Positions 51,209 to 62,841 of a DNA stretch of 64,000 nucleotides are shown here, piece by piece. The notes under the pieces were generated by a model. It did no database searches, was not told the DNA's origin, and saw only the letters and a list, made by a program, of their open reading frames with translations. Origin of the DNA: Crotophaga sulcirostris (taxonomy: Eukaryota > Chordata > Aves > Cuculiformes > Crotophagidae). The number at the start of each line of letters is the position of its first letter. Within the stretch, counting starts at the first letter, position 1. The position numbers were made by a program, and so were the translations under genes. The stretch covers positions 423,056 to 487,055 of the forward strand of contig VYZB01000195.1 in assembly GCA_013397455.1 (NCBI GenBank), given 5' to 3'.

Positions 51209-54200
51209 TTTTGTTCTATGTAGGACTGATAATGCAAAATTTCTTTAAAAGGAAAACTTACCTGGGCTGGATGGCATTTGTTGACATTTGTGTCATTTGC
51301 CCATGTCCTAAAGTCAGTCCAGAAGTTGAAGAACAAAGAGTGAGTGTTGAGCACATCTCCTGGGGCTGTCAGAAACCCCCACGCACAAGCAGCAATTCAT
51401 GGCTGCACTTTTACCCACACATAGCACAGAAAACCAGATCAGGAAAGCAAAACTAATGCCTTTTCCCATCAGGCAAAACTTTAAGAGAAAAGGACAAAGC
51501 CTGTTCTCCAAACTCTCATTTGGTTCCAGCAATTACTCACAACTAGTTGCATTTGTTCATGACTCAGCCTGAGAATATCTTGACTCAGGGCAAAAACCTC
51601 ACCGAGGGGTTGGGCATCTTCTGAAGAACTGGGAGAGTTGAGTAAACCTGAACAAATTTTTTAGAGTTAGTCTGCTTCCTTAAAGCTTTGTTTCATACTG
51701 TGCTTTTTTTTTTATACCAGAGTCTCAATTATATTCCTTGTTACTGTCCTTTTGTTCTCCAACACAGCTACTCAAACACCACGCACCCCAAAACGGAAGG
51801 GTTTCCTTTGAAGCATCGCCAGGCTACAGGCAATGGCAACCACATCCTTTTGTGTACATAAAGAGCAAGTGTGCTGAATGTGCCTCACCTTCCTTAAGAT
51901 CTGTTGCACATAAAGCACCTGCCTGCATCACCTCTTGTAGTGGTTTCCTGCAACAAAAGTTGCTCTTCTGCTATAGGTTTCTCATCGCATCCAAATTCTC
52001 AGCAGCTAGGTGCAAGTGCATGCAGGCACTGTGCAGATTTGCAGAAATTGTTTATACAAAGAGTTTATTTGGGCATTTACAGTAAAACCTGACCTGGAAG
52101 AGTAAATAGAGTTTCAATTTCATGCCACTCTTACAACATTACTGTAAATCTAGTCATATTTAGTATTTTTTCCTTCAAGTGCAGGAATTATGCACCCAGC
52201 TGGCCTTGCACTGGCACAGGAGGAAGGAAGCTTTCCAGACCTCCTGTTTGCAAAGCAATAAAACATAACAGGGTTCAGAGATCAGAAGGAAAATAAACAG
52301 ATCCTCTCACTCACCTTCCTTTACTCCTCTTTTTTTTTTCTCTCCCCAGCTTATATTTAGCTCTGGCTCCTCTGTGCCCATGGGAGGGCTGCCCTGGGAG
52401 CAAGGAGGAAGGAAGGGCACCATGACCAGGCTCTTGTCTTGAAGCTTTTCTCCTCAGAACAGAAAACTGACAGACCTGCTAAGCAACTTTCTCAAGCAAA
52501 AAAAAATATAGATGAGAAAAAGAAAGCAGTGGAGCCCATTAGGGTCACGCGTTATTTGATTTTTAACCTGATTCTGCTCATCTGAGAGATGCAGAGCCTT
52601 GGTTTGATTCAAGCAGAAATCTGTGTGCACTGTGATGGACAAATACATTAATAGTTGTCTGGAGTGAACATGTGCTTACAGCTTGTCATCTTCCCCAGGA
52701 GAGCCACCAGTGTGTACTCACCCCAAAGTAAAACCCAACAGAGCTGCCTCCTCACTCTTGCACCAGCTCTGCTGCCTATCCCAGACTCTCCTCAAAACAC
52801 TGCAAAGCACCCCAAACAGGTTGGTCTTGCTTGGCTGCATGCTTGCATGACTATTTTAGAGCTCCTGAAGTGGTTTTGGTGCCTAATTCTTACCCATCTT
52901 GATGGGCCCAAGTAACAAAACACTGTAAACACCTCTTGCAATAAGGTAGCTGTCTGCATTGGTACTCAACACTACAACACCAGAGCAGGAGCTATGGCAA
53001 CACAAAGGGGACATTGCATGGCAAACAGGTGGTACCCACCCATGACACTCCAGTGACTGCCTGGGACATCCTGCTGATGGGTGACTCAGCAGAGCTGCTC
53101 TGGTCCCCAAAACAGCACAGCCATTCCCCTCCCTGGGACAGGTATATCCATCTTAAAAGTCTTTTGAAGTAGCCCAGTAGCTTCTGCAGTGTTTGGGAAA
53201 TAAGATTTGACGTCTGTGCCAAGATTCCAGTGCAGCAAAAGCCACCTTTCTCTCCCCCTTCACACCTCAACGATGGCAAGGGCACAGCAGAAAGGAAAAG
53301 GTGAGAGCCTGGTGCAAAGCTACCTGCCTTGGTGCAGGGAGCTGCTTGGTGAGCAGTGCAGCAGGGGTGCTTTATACTTAGGTCTCCAGACTCTTTTTTT
53401 TTTAAACCTGGTTGCTTATTAGCAATGCACATGAACACCAAAGCAATAGCTTTGTACTCCAGAGTTACTCTCTTAATCAAATGCAACTTCACAGAGCTGC
53501 ACTGATCTAATTGTTCAATGTCCAGGTTCCCTGCCTCTGGAAGAGATAAATACTCCAAGGAGTTGCTTTTTTGACTGGCATCCAAAACTCACCCCTGGCT
53601 GCCGTGATTGTGATTTATTGCTGCTGCTAACAATCAATCTCAAGGCAACTGTGTGCATTTGAACCAGGAGTCAGGACTGTGCGAGGGGGGGCACAAACAC
53701 CCACCAAGAGCTGACAACTAATGAATCCTGACCAGCAGTCAATGCTCTCCCACATTTCTGTATTGCAAAATGCACTCCAAGTACACTGTGTGGAGTGCTT
53801 CACATCACCTCTCTTCTGCCTAGTCCAGAGCCATCAGGTTGGTCAGCCAGAGCTCTAAATCTCATTTTTGCAGCTTTTAATCTTACCTGACAACAGGCAC
53901 TCCACATGCAGAGCCAGGGATGAAGGCAGGGAGTGGTGCATCTGCCAGCCCTGCCCAGCAGCCAGCATCACCCAGCATACAAGGGGTGCTCTCCAGCCAG
54001 CAGCAAGCCCCACACACAGGGAGCAGCAGGTCCTGTTCCCTCAGGGAGGAAAGTGTCCCTGTGGCTCCTGCGGCACATTGCTCCAGGACATTGAAGCTCA
54101 GCTTTGGATATCCTAGAAAAGGATATCCACCTCAGTCTCACCTCAAAAAGAAGAAGCACTAAACTTGAACACCAAGTGCTGAACCAAAGCCCAGTCCCAC

Positions 54201-54678
54201 CTCGTGCAGCTGCAAAGGGCAAGTCAGAAAAACCCCTCTTCAAAACTTCCTTTAGCTTTTACTCAGTAAAAACATAGAAAAAACTCCACAGCCAGCCAAC
54301 ACTCTCCCTGGAGCTGCTTAAATTTGGGCCATGGGGGAATTGTGTCCACCTGGGTCAAAGCCCCCAGCTGGGTCAGCTGCCCTGCCCACCCCTGCCCACC
54401 CACCCTGCTCACTCCCTGAGCAAAACCCAGGAGTCTTCCTGCATGGGGTGCAAAGGAGGGGGGTGAGCTGTCTGCAGGGCTCCTGAGGTGTGGAAAGAGG
54501 GCAGGGGGACCAGTTTTGACCCCACCAGGCTTTAAATGAAATGGATCTTGAGCAGTGCTTTTTTCCAGCTCGCTCATGTCTAAGAGCACAGGGCAGGAAT
54601 TATTTTCTCTTTCCTCCTGTCCAGGAGGAAACTAACAGCAGCCCTGTTATATGTCAAAGCAGTGGGAAGTTCTAGATC

Positions 54679-54698
54679 TTTTTTTTTTTTAAAAAAAA
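54679..54698. repeat. T12/A8 homopolymer junction
   Basis: Twelve T residues are followed directly by eight A residues. The same T12/A8 junction occurs at 55353-55372, about 0.67 kb away, but the flanks differ, so it is not a duplicated longer repeat. Confidence 0.9.
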
Positions 54699-55352
54699 GA
54701 AGAGGATATCAGTAAGTGTTTGGAGTAAATTCCCATTACAGTCAGCAGCAAGGATTCCTGTGAGAGCACACTGCTTTCTTAATAAATCTCAGTGTAACCC
54801 ATCGCTGCGACACTCGTCGGGAGGGAGAATTTGTGTTTCCAGCCACCTTCCTTGGGGATTCTGTCCCTGACCAAGGTCTCCCCTCCCTCCACAGTGACAT
54901 AGGTCTCAGCCTGCACAGGGGCTTTGGGGCCACCAACGTGATAAAAACCCCTCCAGTTAACCAACTTGAGGGAAAAGCAGTCTGAGCAGGTTAAAAAGCA
55001 AGAGGGTGACTCCGGGTTTCACGCTTTCTCCAACTCAAAGCACCCCAAACCACCTCCTCCTTCTCTGCTAGGAGGGCACAGCTAGAGAGGACCATCCCTG
55101 AGCACTGGGACTGGAGCTCAGCAAGCCCTGGGGGTTTTGTTTCGTGCCCTCCAGGCACAAACCAGGTGAAATGCAGGCACTGGCAGCAACTGCCGAGACG
55201 GCAGAGAAATGGAGAAATGAATCATCTGCTGAGGAGAGCAAGAACGGGGATTGACGCTGCTCCCAAGGAGGGCAATGGTGGAGGGAGGGGTTGACAGACA
55301 GAGAGGAAGAGGTTGGATGAAGGCAAGTAGATAAAATATGGACGCAAAATTA

Positions 55353-55372
55353 TTTTTTTTTTTTAAAAAAAA
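55353..55372. repeat. T12/A8 homopolymer junction (second)
   Basis: Identical in length and order to the junction at 54679-54698, with unrelated flanking sequence. Both are rigid, nucleosome-disfavouring sequences. Confidence 0.9.
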
Positions 55373-57391
55373 GCTACTGTGAAGTTCAGATACTTTGAAG
55401 TTGGAATTTATACCTTCCAGCGAGCACAACCTGGGAGAGCCAGAGATGCTGCAAAAAAGGGGTTTCAATGCTGGTAGCACAAGCTAGAGCTGAATCATAT
55501 TTCTTAAATTCTATTCAATTTGCAGCACAGAAATCAGTTTAAAACCAAAGAAATGGCCACTTGTGGTTTCCAAAAGTCCCAAAATTGTTCTCTTCACTGA
55601 GTAGAAAAAAAAAAAAAAAAAAAAGAAGAAAAAGGGTTAAAAATAATCTTTTGCCAGTCAGCTGTGCTGCAGTGTCCCCAGCTCACCTCATTAGCCACAG
55701 AAAGGTAGCTTAGTAACAATATTTCTCTGCCCATTCCCATGCACTGTGTTGGTTGAACTTAGCTTTTTTTTTTTTTTTTAATTTTAAAAAACCTCCCCTT
55801 TGGAAAATGTGGTTTCAGCTGAGTTCCCATTTTCTGTGGGAACATGTTGGTTCCAGCTGTGAATCCAAAAATGAAAAATGTCATTATGGAACAGTGATTC
55901 AAACCAAACCCTACCCTTTCCCCTGCCTCACTGCACCCGGATGTTTCCCACTTGGGTACCTGTGATCCTGAGGTTGGGGCAGGGGCACTACCCCCCTCCC
56001 AGCAATGTGACATTTTGGTGTTTCTTTGCATGTGGGATGGGAAAGCAGGTTTGGAACCACTCAGGCCAGGGCCATTGGCATTGTGCCACGATCACTGAGC
56101 TATTAGATTGAGTAATTTGGGTCTAGAGCTAGAGCTCCAAACTGGACCCAGTTGGGTATTTGGCCCATCAGAGCCTGTCATCAGTTACTGGTGAGTGTTC
56201 CCTAATGCCAGGAGAGCCCCACCAATGAGCCAGGCAACAGCACCGTGTTAAAAGCAGCTTAACTTGGGGAAAAATTAAAGTGTTCCAACCCAGGGCAGCT
56301 CTTTTCCAATACTGGATCACCCTGGGTTGCCTGCCCAGCAGCAATGTAGAGAGGACACCAGGAATCCCACAAAATAAACTGCAATTGGGAGGCAAGTGAC
56401 AGAGTTCCAGGATCAGGACTGGAGGGTTGGATTTGGGATTCTTCTTCCTGGGCTGCAATTAAGCTGCTTTTGGTCATTTGTAGTGGTATTTTCCCAAATG
56501 GCCACCAGCTCAGGGCTGTGTTGCAAGCAACTGGCCATGCAGAGCATTTGGGCATCCAGCTGAAATCCACAGGAGTTTCCACCACTTGCTCATCCAAACC
56601 AGCTGGAAGGGCTGCTTGCAAAAAAATGGTGTCACCCTGAACAGAGGTTTGCAATCAGCCAGACAACAGAGCTGGGGAGACCCAGGGCTTAGGCAGAGCT
56701 GAGAGCCTTCAGGTGAAGCACAGGGATTAATCACTACACGCTCCTTAGTTCCAAGAGGGAACCCAAGGTCTGGCCAGGACGGGTGAGCATACAGGACATC
56801 CTTCAGAAACACAAAAAAAGAAAACCCCCTGCAAACAGTTAAGTTTTCAATCATTTTAATGTGATCACTGCAATTTGACCACAGTCTCAGAAAGGAAAAA
56901 GTCACACAAATTATCTGTGCTTAGGATTTGAGTCAATCTACACAGTTCTTGTTGATTGACGGTTATTCAAGTTAAGACCTTCTGACCATCAGTGATGTTC
57001 TTGGCTGAAAGGCAGGACCGCAAGTGTTGGACATACTGGTGGAAACCAGGAATGCTTCTTCTGGGATTAAAGCTGCGACACCTGATCTACTCGAAAGAAA
57101 ACAGAACTGTACACGCACACAGGCACACGCAGACCGAGCATGCAAATACACCAGGAACAAGCTACAGCTTCACGGGAAAGAACATGTCATGGCAATACAG
57201 AGGTTGCCCCGGCATTCAGAAGGCTTCTTAACAAGGAAGGGGGGAAACCATACAAATATCAAAAACTGAGAATAGTCATTTTCCAATATTCAAAAATAGG
57301 AAGAGCTTTTGAAATTACATTGTGTTGGCAAACTCTGATTTTTGGGTAACAAAGCAAAAGGTGAAGGCAAATTTTCCAAAGTATTGTAAAA

Positions 57392-57397
57392 TTTATT
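57392..57397 (-). terminator. PMEPA1: Candidate distal PMEPA1 polyadenylation signal
   Basis: TTTATT on + is AATAAA on the gene strand, about 4.7 kb past the PMEPA1 stop. Other candidate hexamers lie at 57916-57925 and, for shorter forms, near 60840 and 61083. The choice of the distal site rests on the known long PMEPA1 3'UTR and is tentative. Confidence 0.35.
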
Positions 57398-58616
57398 GTA
57401 TAAGTATTGCAGCTTTTAGAATGACATATAATTGCCACTATTGGTTACCGTTACACAATAAGCGTTTACAACAGATTTTTGTAAATTGGCATCAGAGTAC
57501 ATATTCATACTAAAACAGCAAAATATAGATAAGTACTGCATTGCATGTGCTGTCAATAGTTTACATAAGTTTAAACTTGAACAGAACTCAGGATACAGGA
57601 CTGCCTATAACAAACTCCAAAGCCAAAGCAATGCAACTGGAAGTTTAAGAAAATATTAATACAATGAAATGTGTCTATAAGGCAGGCAAATTAGGACTTT
57701 AATGTTGTCCTTCATGAGCTTCTATAGTACAGCAACAATTTGAAGCGCGGTTTCTGGGAAACTTGGTTGTTTTGTAGCTTTGTGTTGTACATAGAAAATC
57801 TCTGAGTGACACAGAGACAGAAGATATTAAAAATTCATTCTGTTCTCGCCTAGCACTGTTAATGTTACACATCTGGATTCTGTCTTTTCCCAATCCTTAG
57901 TAAAAATGTTGGGTTTTTATTTATTTTTTAATATAGCAGTTAGTGCAATTTCGTAGCTCAGTACACATACAAAAGGGTGATTCTCCAGAATGCAATTGGA
58001 TTTCCTTATGCCCCCACTTAACATAGAATGAATTTTGTAACAGTTATGGAAACGACGCACTAGATTATTAAAGCTGAATCTTTAAACAAGTGAAAACAAG
58101 GGTTGTGAAGGGAACACAAGTTTTACCAGTGTCAACCCCAAATAAAACCCATCCTTCCTCACCATCCTAATCAACAAAGCCACATTCCCATTCCAGGCCG
58201 TTAGGATTTGGGGGCACTTTAAGGATGATGTTTGCCATTTTGCAAGTGAAGGAACTCTGCAAGATTAACAACCCCCTTTAAAGCTAACGTGACTTTAAAA
58301 CTTTGAGTAAAAAGGCAGGCTAGGACAAGAGGTTGCTAAGCATTAGCAATGCCTTGTTTCTTCAGGATTTGTTTAAAAATAAATCATTCTTGAGGGGCCT
58401 GAACTTTTCTGCTGACAGCTGCAAGATGCCAGAGACTCCTACGAAGTAGGACCTCAATCCAGCTGCTAGTACAGTTCTCTCCTGAGCTGCACGAAGGCCA
58501 GAAGGACACAACAGAGACATCAGCAAGGGTGTGCAAAGCAAATACTCTGCCTTGGTGGCAATACAGGACATGGGACTTGGGAAGAAATGGACCCCGAGGC
58601 AAAAAGTAACATTAAA

Positions 58617-58655
58617 TAGTAATAATAATAATAATAACAACAACAATAATAATAA
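58617..58655. repeat. AAT/AAC microsatellite
   Basis: An interrupted trinucleotide repeat: AAT units, then three AAC units, then AAT units ending in a short A run. It lies in the presumed PMEPA1 3'UTR. Confidence 0.9.
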
Positions 58656-59441
58656 AAAAAGAACAGACCATTATTTCTAAACATCCATTCAGAACTTGGA
58701 GTCGATCTGGGCCCCAGATCTGGTATCTGCACTTGAAATACACAGTTCTCAAGACTGGAAAGCAGAGGGATGGACAGAAGAAAGACAAAAGGTGGCAACT
58801 TGGCTCCATCAAGGCAGACTCAAGCTGCACCTGCTGCCTGGGACCCGGGGCTCATCCCCCAACCTGGGGCTGCAGCCGCTCCCCAGAGACCTGCACCAGC
58901 AGTGGGAAAGGTGGCAGCTTGGTTTTTGTTTGTGCATGGCATGGACTGAAAGGCATAATTTCCAATAGATATTTGGTGTTGATGAGCCACCCCGTTTCAC
59001 ACTCATTACATTCCCCAAACCGGAGAAAGAGATAAATGAAACTGGACCCAGGAACTCAACAAACTGATCGCTCAACTGCAGATGCTTGGAGTGATGCCCG
59101 AGACACAAAAACTCACACTGGGAGAAAGAAGAAAAATAGGGGAGAAAAAAGAGAAATAGTTGAAATTTTGAGGACTTCAAAGCATGAGAGCTGGGTTTAA
59201 TTGCACTGCATTTTTAGACCCTCTCCCACTAACCTCTGTGCCTTTCCAGACCCTACCCACATCCCTGACCTCTCTGTGGGGTTTGGAGGCCAGGTGACGC
59301 CCCGTTACTTAACAACCTCCAGTCCCCACGACACCTCCTTACTCACTGCTCAGTTTCAGGTACGTGATGCATATTCCACCCAAAACGTGCTGAGGTAACC
59401 AGTTTTTTGTAGCAAACAAACTAGTTCAGATCACAGAACAC

Positions 59442-59479
59442 CCCCCCCCCACCCCCCCTGAACAAAAAACCCCAACCCC

Positions 59480-59535
<56 letters not shown>

Positions 59536-59564
59536 ACCCCCCCCCCACCCCCAACCCCACCCCC
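59442..59564. repeat. C-rich low-complexity tract abutting the gap
   Basis: An almost pure C tract, broken by a few A residues (CCCCAACCCCACCCC-type edges), runs into the assembly gap. On the PMEPA1 strand it is a G tract able to form G-quadruplexes. A sequencing or assembly artefact at a hard-to-read G/C region is an equally good explanation for its length. Confidence 0.85.
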
Positions 59565-59950
59565 NNNNNNNNNNNNNNNNNNNNNNNNNNNNNNNNNNNN
59601 NNNNNNNNNNNNNNNNNNNNNNNNNNNNNNNNNNNNNNNNNNNNNNNNNNNNNNNNNNNNNNNNNNNNNNNNNNNNNNNNNNNNNNNNNNNNNNNNNNNN
59701 NNNNNNNNNNNNNNNNNNNNNNNNNNNNNNNNNNNNNNNNNNNNNNNNNNNNNNNNNNNNNNNNNNNNNNNNNNNNNNNNNNNNNNNNNNNNNNNNNNNN
59801 NNNNNNNNNNNNNNNNNNNNNNNNNNNNNNNNNNNNNNNNNNNNNNNNNNNNNNNNNNNNNNNNNNNNNNNNNNNNNNNNNNNNNNNNNNNNNNNNNNNN
59901 NNNNNNNNNNNNNNNNNNNNNNNNNNNNNNNNNNNNNNNNNNNNNNNNNN
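59565..59950. other. Assembly gap (386 N)
   Basis: Undetermined bases. The sequence resumes with GG and a T run. The true size is unknown. The gap falls in the presumed PMEPA1 3'UTR, not in coding sequence. Confidence 0.99.
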
Positions 59951-62034
59951 GGCTTTTTTTTTTTTTAGGTCATCAAAATTTAGGTTACACGACTGTAAAG
60001 CTATGAAGATTTCCAGAGCTGTGGAAAAGCAGTTTGAAATATTGAGAAGGTACAGGACTATTTCTAGGCAAAAATAAAATAAAAAAAAGCAAAAAATAAC
60101 GATCAGACTTCAAGTTCAGCTATTCATCGTCTTCTTTAAAATATATATAAATATTGTTCAAATGGTCAGAACTTCAAAACCATTCTCATGGTTATTTTTT
60201 TCAAGTAATAGAAAAGTTGCTTAAAAACAATAGTTATTGCCTTTATATCTTTCATTTATGTCACTCTACTAGATAGCATCCTGCAGAAAATGAAATCACA
60301 CCTCCTTGTAAAAGCTTCGCTCTCTGTAGTTCCCCTACCAACCGATCCTTCCTCGTGCTCAGAGATGCTCTTCTGGCCAGGGAGACGGGACCAGAGACAG
60401 GACCGAGAACAGCTTTATCCCTTTTGTTCTCTCTCTCACGCGCTCTTGGGTTTCTCACTCGCTCAACTCCACCACATACAAATTCACCACGAGGGTAAAA
60501 CACCTACCAGACGCCTACACAATACACAAATGTAAACAATAGCATAATAAGACAAAATGCTTCTGAAACCAAGATAAATTAAGGATGCCCAATGCTGGGC
60601 GGGCGGGAGGGCAGGTGGGAACGTGCTGCTGTGGATGAGGACATCTTCAGAAGAGGTAAAAGGGGTTGCTTCTAAAGCATTAAGCATATTTCTTCAGTTT
60701 TTAATTAACACATCACAGGAGCAGATTCTTTTCCATCTACTGTATCTGATGCCTCTTTAGTTAGGATAATAAAGTAAAAAATAGCGATGACCAGAGGCAG
60801 CCCAAGGGATGGCAGAGCTGCGAGACACGGCTGCGCCTGTTTATTCCAAATAGAGGTTTGGGAGTTTAATACAAAATGAAAAAGACTTTTACCACCATCA
60901 CACTTCTCAGCTCATCCTTTCAATGGTTATTTAAACCCCAGCTGAAAGGCAGCCCATGGGTACGTTACCATTTACTCACGTTAATGTCCATAATCACCGC
61001 TTTAGCTCCAAACAGGGTCCCCCTTCAGTTGAACATTGAAAGAAATAAGCCAAAAACCACTTTGTTCCTTCAGACACAGAAGTTTATTCTCATCCCCACC
61101 ACCCCCCTCCAAAAAGTTAGAGGTCGTCCAAAAAAAAAAAAAAAAAAATCAAGTAATTTTTGTCTGCTTCTGTCGTTACTGACTCTCAGAAGCAGGGAGT
61201 TTTTATTTTACCTTCTTACTCCAATAATCCTACCGGATGACACACAGACACACACCAACTCCTCTTGCTTTGTAGGGAATGTATAAAGCCGTGACTGTTG
61301 GCAGCCACGTGCAGGGACTCTGGAAATTAAGGATTTGCATAAGATGCAGTCTCGCTCACCGCTCCTCCCAGGGCTGACATCTCCACTTCAGCGATTTTCC
61401 ACCCCCTTTCAGCTACTTTGTTCTTCACTTTGACATATATCCCTTAACAGGTTCATGGTAGACATGATAGAGGCTTTGACCAACACAAGCACTGACATAT
61501 TTATATTAAAAAATAGTGCAAAATTTCAACATTTATATAAATAACTCTAAACCCCTGCTTTTGATTTTTTTTTGTTTTTTGTTTTTTTACAATGTAATAC
61601 ACGCTTTTTGAGTTGGCACTCAAAAAATTGCCATTTTTCTTCTAGTTCAGAAAACAACTTTTTTTTTGAATAGGCCTCTTCTAATACAAAAATACTCCTG
61701 CTCCTTACACATACACTTTCTCTTATTTTTAATATATATTTATATATTTATATTGCAGATCTTTAAACAAAATGTTTTTTGTGCAAATATTTTGTCTTTA
61801 AAGATAAGTGAAATAATCAAACAAAAAAAAAAAGCATTCACACACAGCTCAACTAGAAACAAAAAAAAAAGGACTACAGTTGATTTTTTTCCTTTTTAAA
61901 CGTCTAGACACAGCTCAATAAAGAAATGCTTTTGCAAGCTTGGTAGGCTTGTGCATTCAGACCAGACATAACAAGTAAATATTTATACATAGAGAGATGG
62001 GGAAGGGCTTTTTTTCTTTGCTCGTCTTCCTCAA

Positions 62035-62053
62035 CTCTCTCTCTCTCTCTCTC
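62035..62053. repeat. CT dinucleotide microsatellite
   Basis: A short CT repeat of about nine units, GA on the PMEPA1 strand, about 85 bases downstream of the PMEPA1 stop codon. Confidence 0.85.
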
Positions 62054-62136
62054 CTTTTTTCTTTTAATGAGAAGTGCAGAGTGTTTCATTTACTTTCTTG
62101 CCTTTTTTTTTTTTTCCTTTTTTTTTTTTTTTTTTT

Positions 62137-62685
62137 TTAAAAGGGGTGCCCTTTTTGTTTCTCTTTCTCTTTGTTCCAAGCGGTTGTGCTCTCAAGGCCA
62201 TTGATTTGTGAATGATGGAGTCTGCTGCCCTCCAAGATGGAAGGCATCCCGTTGTTGTTCTGCTGGTGCTGGTAAAACGTCGACCCGGGGTAGTGCCCTA
62301 TCACCTCGCTGTAGGTGGGCGGCGGTCCCTCCATCCTACCATTGCTCCCGTAGCAGGTCGCGCTGATGCCAGAGTTACTGCTGGGGGGGCACGGCCCCCC
62401 GTACACAGAGTTATCTATCAAGTCACTGTCGAAGATGGTTCTGTTTGGGGGGGCCCGCACTGACTCTCTGTTGAGCTCCATTTGCTGCTCGGGGTCTCGC
62501 AGCTGCAGCGTGCAGGGTCCCTGGTACGGGGGGGGCTCCTCACCGTCCGACAGCGAGATGGTGGGGGGCAGGTCGATCTCGTGCTGCATGTAGGGGTAGG
62601 TTGGCTGGAATCGGTTAAAGCGGTCCCTCTGCAGAAAGGATGGCACTGGCAGGCGGTCGCTGGGCCTCGGGGTGTAGATTTGCTG
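62137..62685 (-). CDS. PMEPA1: PMEPA1 terminal coding exon (cytoplasmic tail, 182 residues)
   Basis: PMEPA1 (TMEPAI) is a single-pass membrane protein of endosomes/Golgi. It recruits NEDD4-family ubiquitin ligases and sequesters receptor SMADs, limiting TGF-beta and androgen signalling. This exon encodes the cytoplasmic tail from [17 protein letters not shown] to the C terminus KEKQKGHPF and TAA at 62137-62139. Visible motifs are two PY motifs for WW domains (PPPY in [13 protein letters not shown] in [15 protein letters not shown]) and the SMAD-interaction motif PPNR in [12 protein letters not shown]. The stretch [19 protein letters not shown] is nearly identical to human. The acceptor is CTTCCAG before CAGCAAATC, chosen because it yields TEQQIY aligned to human PEPQVY. 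The transmembrane exon lies beyond the right edge. No breaks are seen. Confidence 0.95.
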   Translation of the reverse strand, partial: QQIYTPRPSDRLPVPSFLQRDRFNRFQPTYPYMQHEIDLPPTISLSDGEEPPPYQGPCTLQLRDPEQQMELNRESVRAPPNRTIFDSDLIDNSVYGGPCPPSSNSGISATCYGSNGRMEGPPPTYSEVIGHYPGSTFYQHQQNNNGMPSILEGSRLHHSQINGLESTTAWNKEKEKQKGHPF

Positions 62686-62787
62686 CTGGAAGGGAGAAAA
62701 AGAGAATAAGAGGGCGAAGAAGCGCGAGACGCTGGAGCCCGGGACAGCAAGGAAAGGCAGCGGCACCCACACCTGCATTGCCCTCAC
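62686..62787 (-). other. PMEPA1: PMEPA1 102-base intron, open in frame
   Basis: The donor GTGAGG and acceptor CTTCCAG bound an intron of exactly 34 codons with no stop in the PMEPA1 frame (reads [15 protein letters not shown], ending SFSPFQ). If retained, it would insert a hydrophobic 34-residue segment. Known PMEPA1 proteins lack it, so splicing is assumed to be normal. Confidence 0.8.
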
Positions 62788-62841
62788 CTCTGTTATTCCG
62801 TTCCCCGACACGGTGCTTTCTGAAGGCCACAGGCTTCCCTC
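62788..62841 (-). CDS. PMEPA1: PMEPA1 small exon (18 residues)
   Basis: Fifty-four bases encode [18 protein letters not shown], matching human [18 protein letters not shown] apart from two substitutions. The acceptor is CCAATGCAG and the donor GTGAGG, both ends in phase 0. It links the juxtamembrane exon (outside the window) to the long tail exon. The open frame that continues upstream through the intron to 62988 has no ATG and is not coding. Confidence 0.93.

Larger units (their letters stand above)
50577..57391. other. Intergenic DNA between the coding-like stretch and the PMEPA1 3'UTR
   Basis: No supported gene. It contains a two-copy 23-bp tandem repeat (51163-51208), T12/A8 homopolymer junctions at 54679-54698 and 55353-55372, an A run near 55604-55624 and a T run near 55765-55779. 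The part beyond about 56.8 kb becomes AT-rich and may already belong to the PMEPA1 3'UTR. Confidence 0.5.
57392..62136 (-). other. PMEPA1: PMEPA1 3'UTR (distal end uncertain, interrupted by gap)
   Basis: This AT-rich, largely repeat-free DNA follows the PMEPA1 stop codon on the minus strand. Mammalian PMEPA1 has a single long terminal exon with a 3'UTR of several kilobases, which fits. It contains poly-A/T runs just after the stop, a CT microsatellite at 62035-62053, an AAT microsatellite at 58617-58655, a C-rich tract and an assembly gap. No open frame here is supported. Confidence 0.55.
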
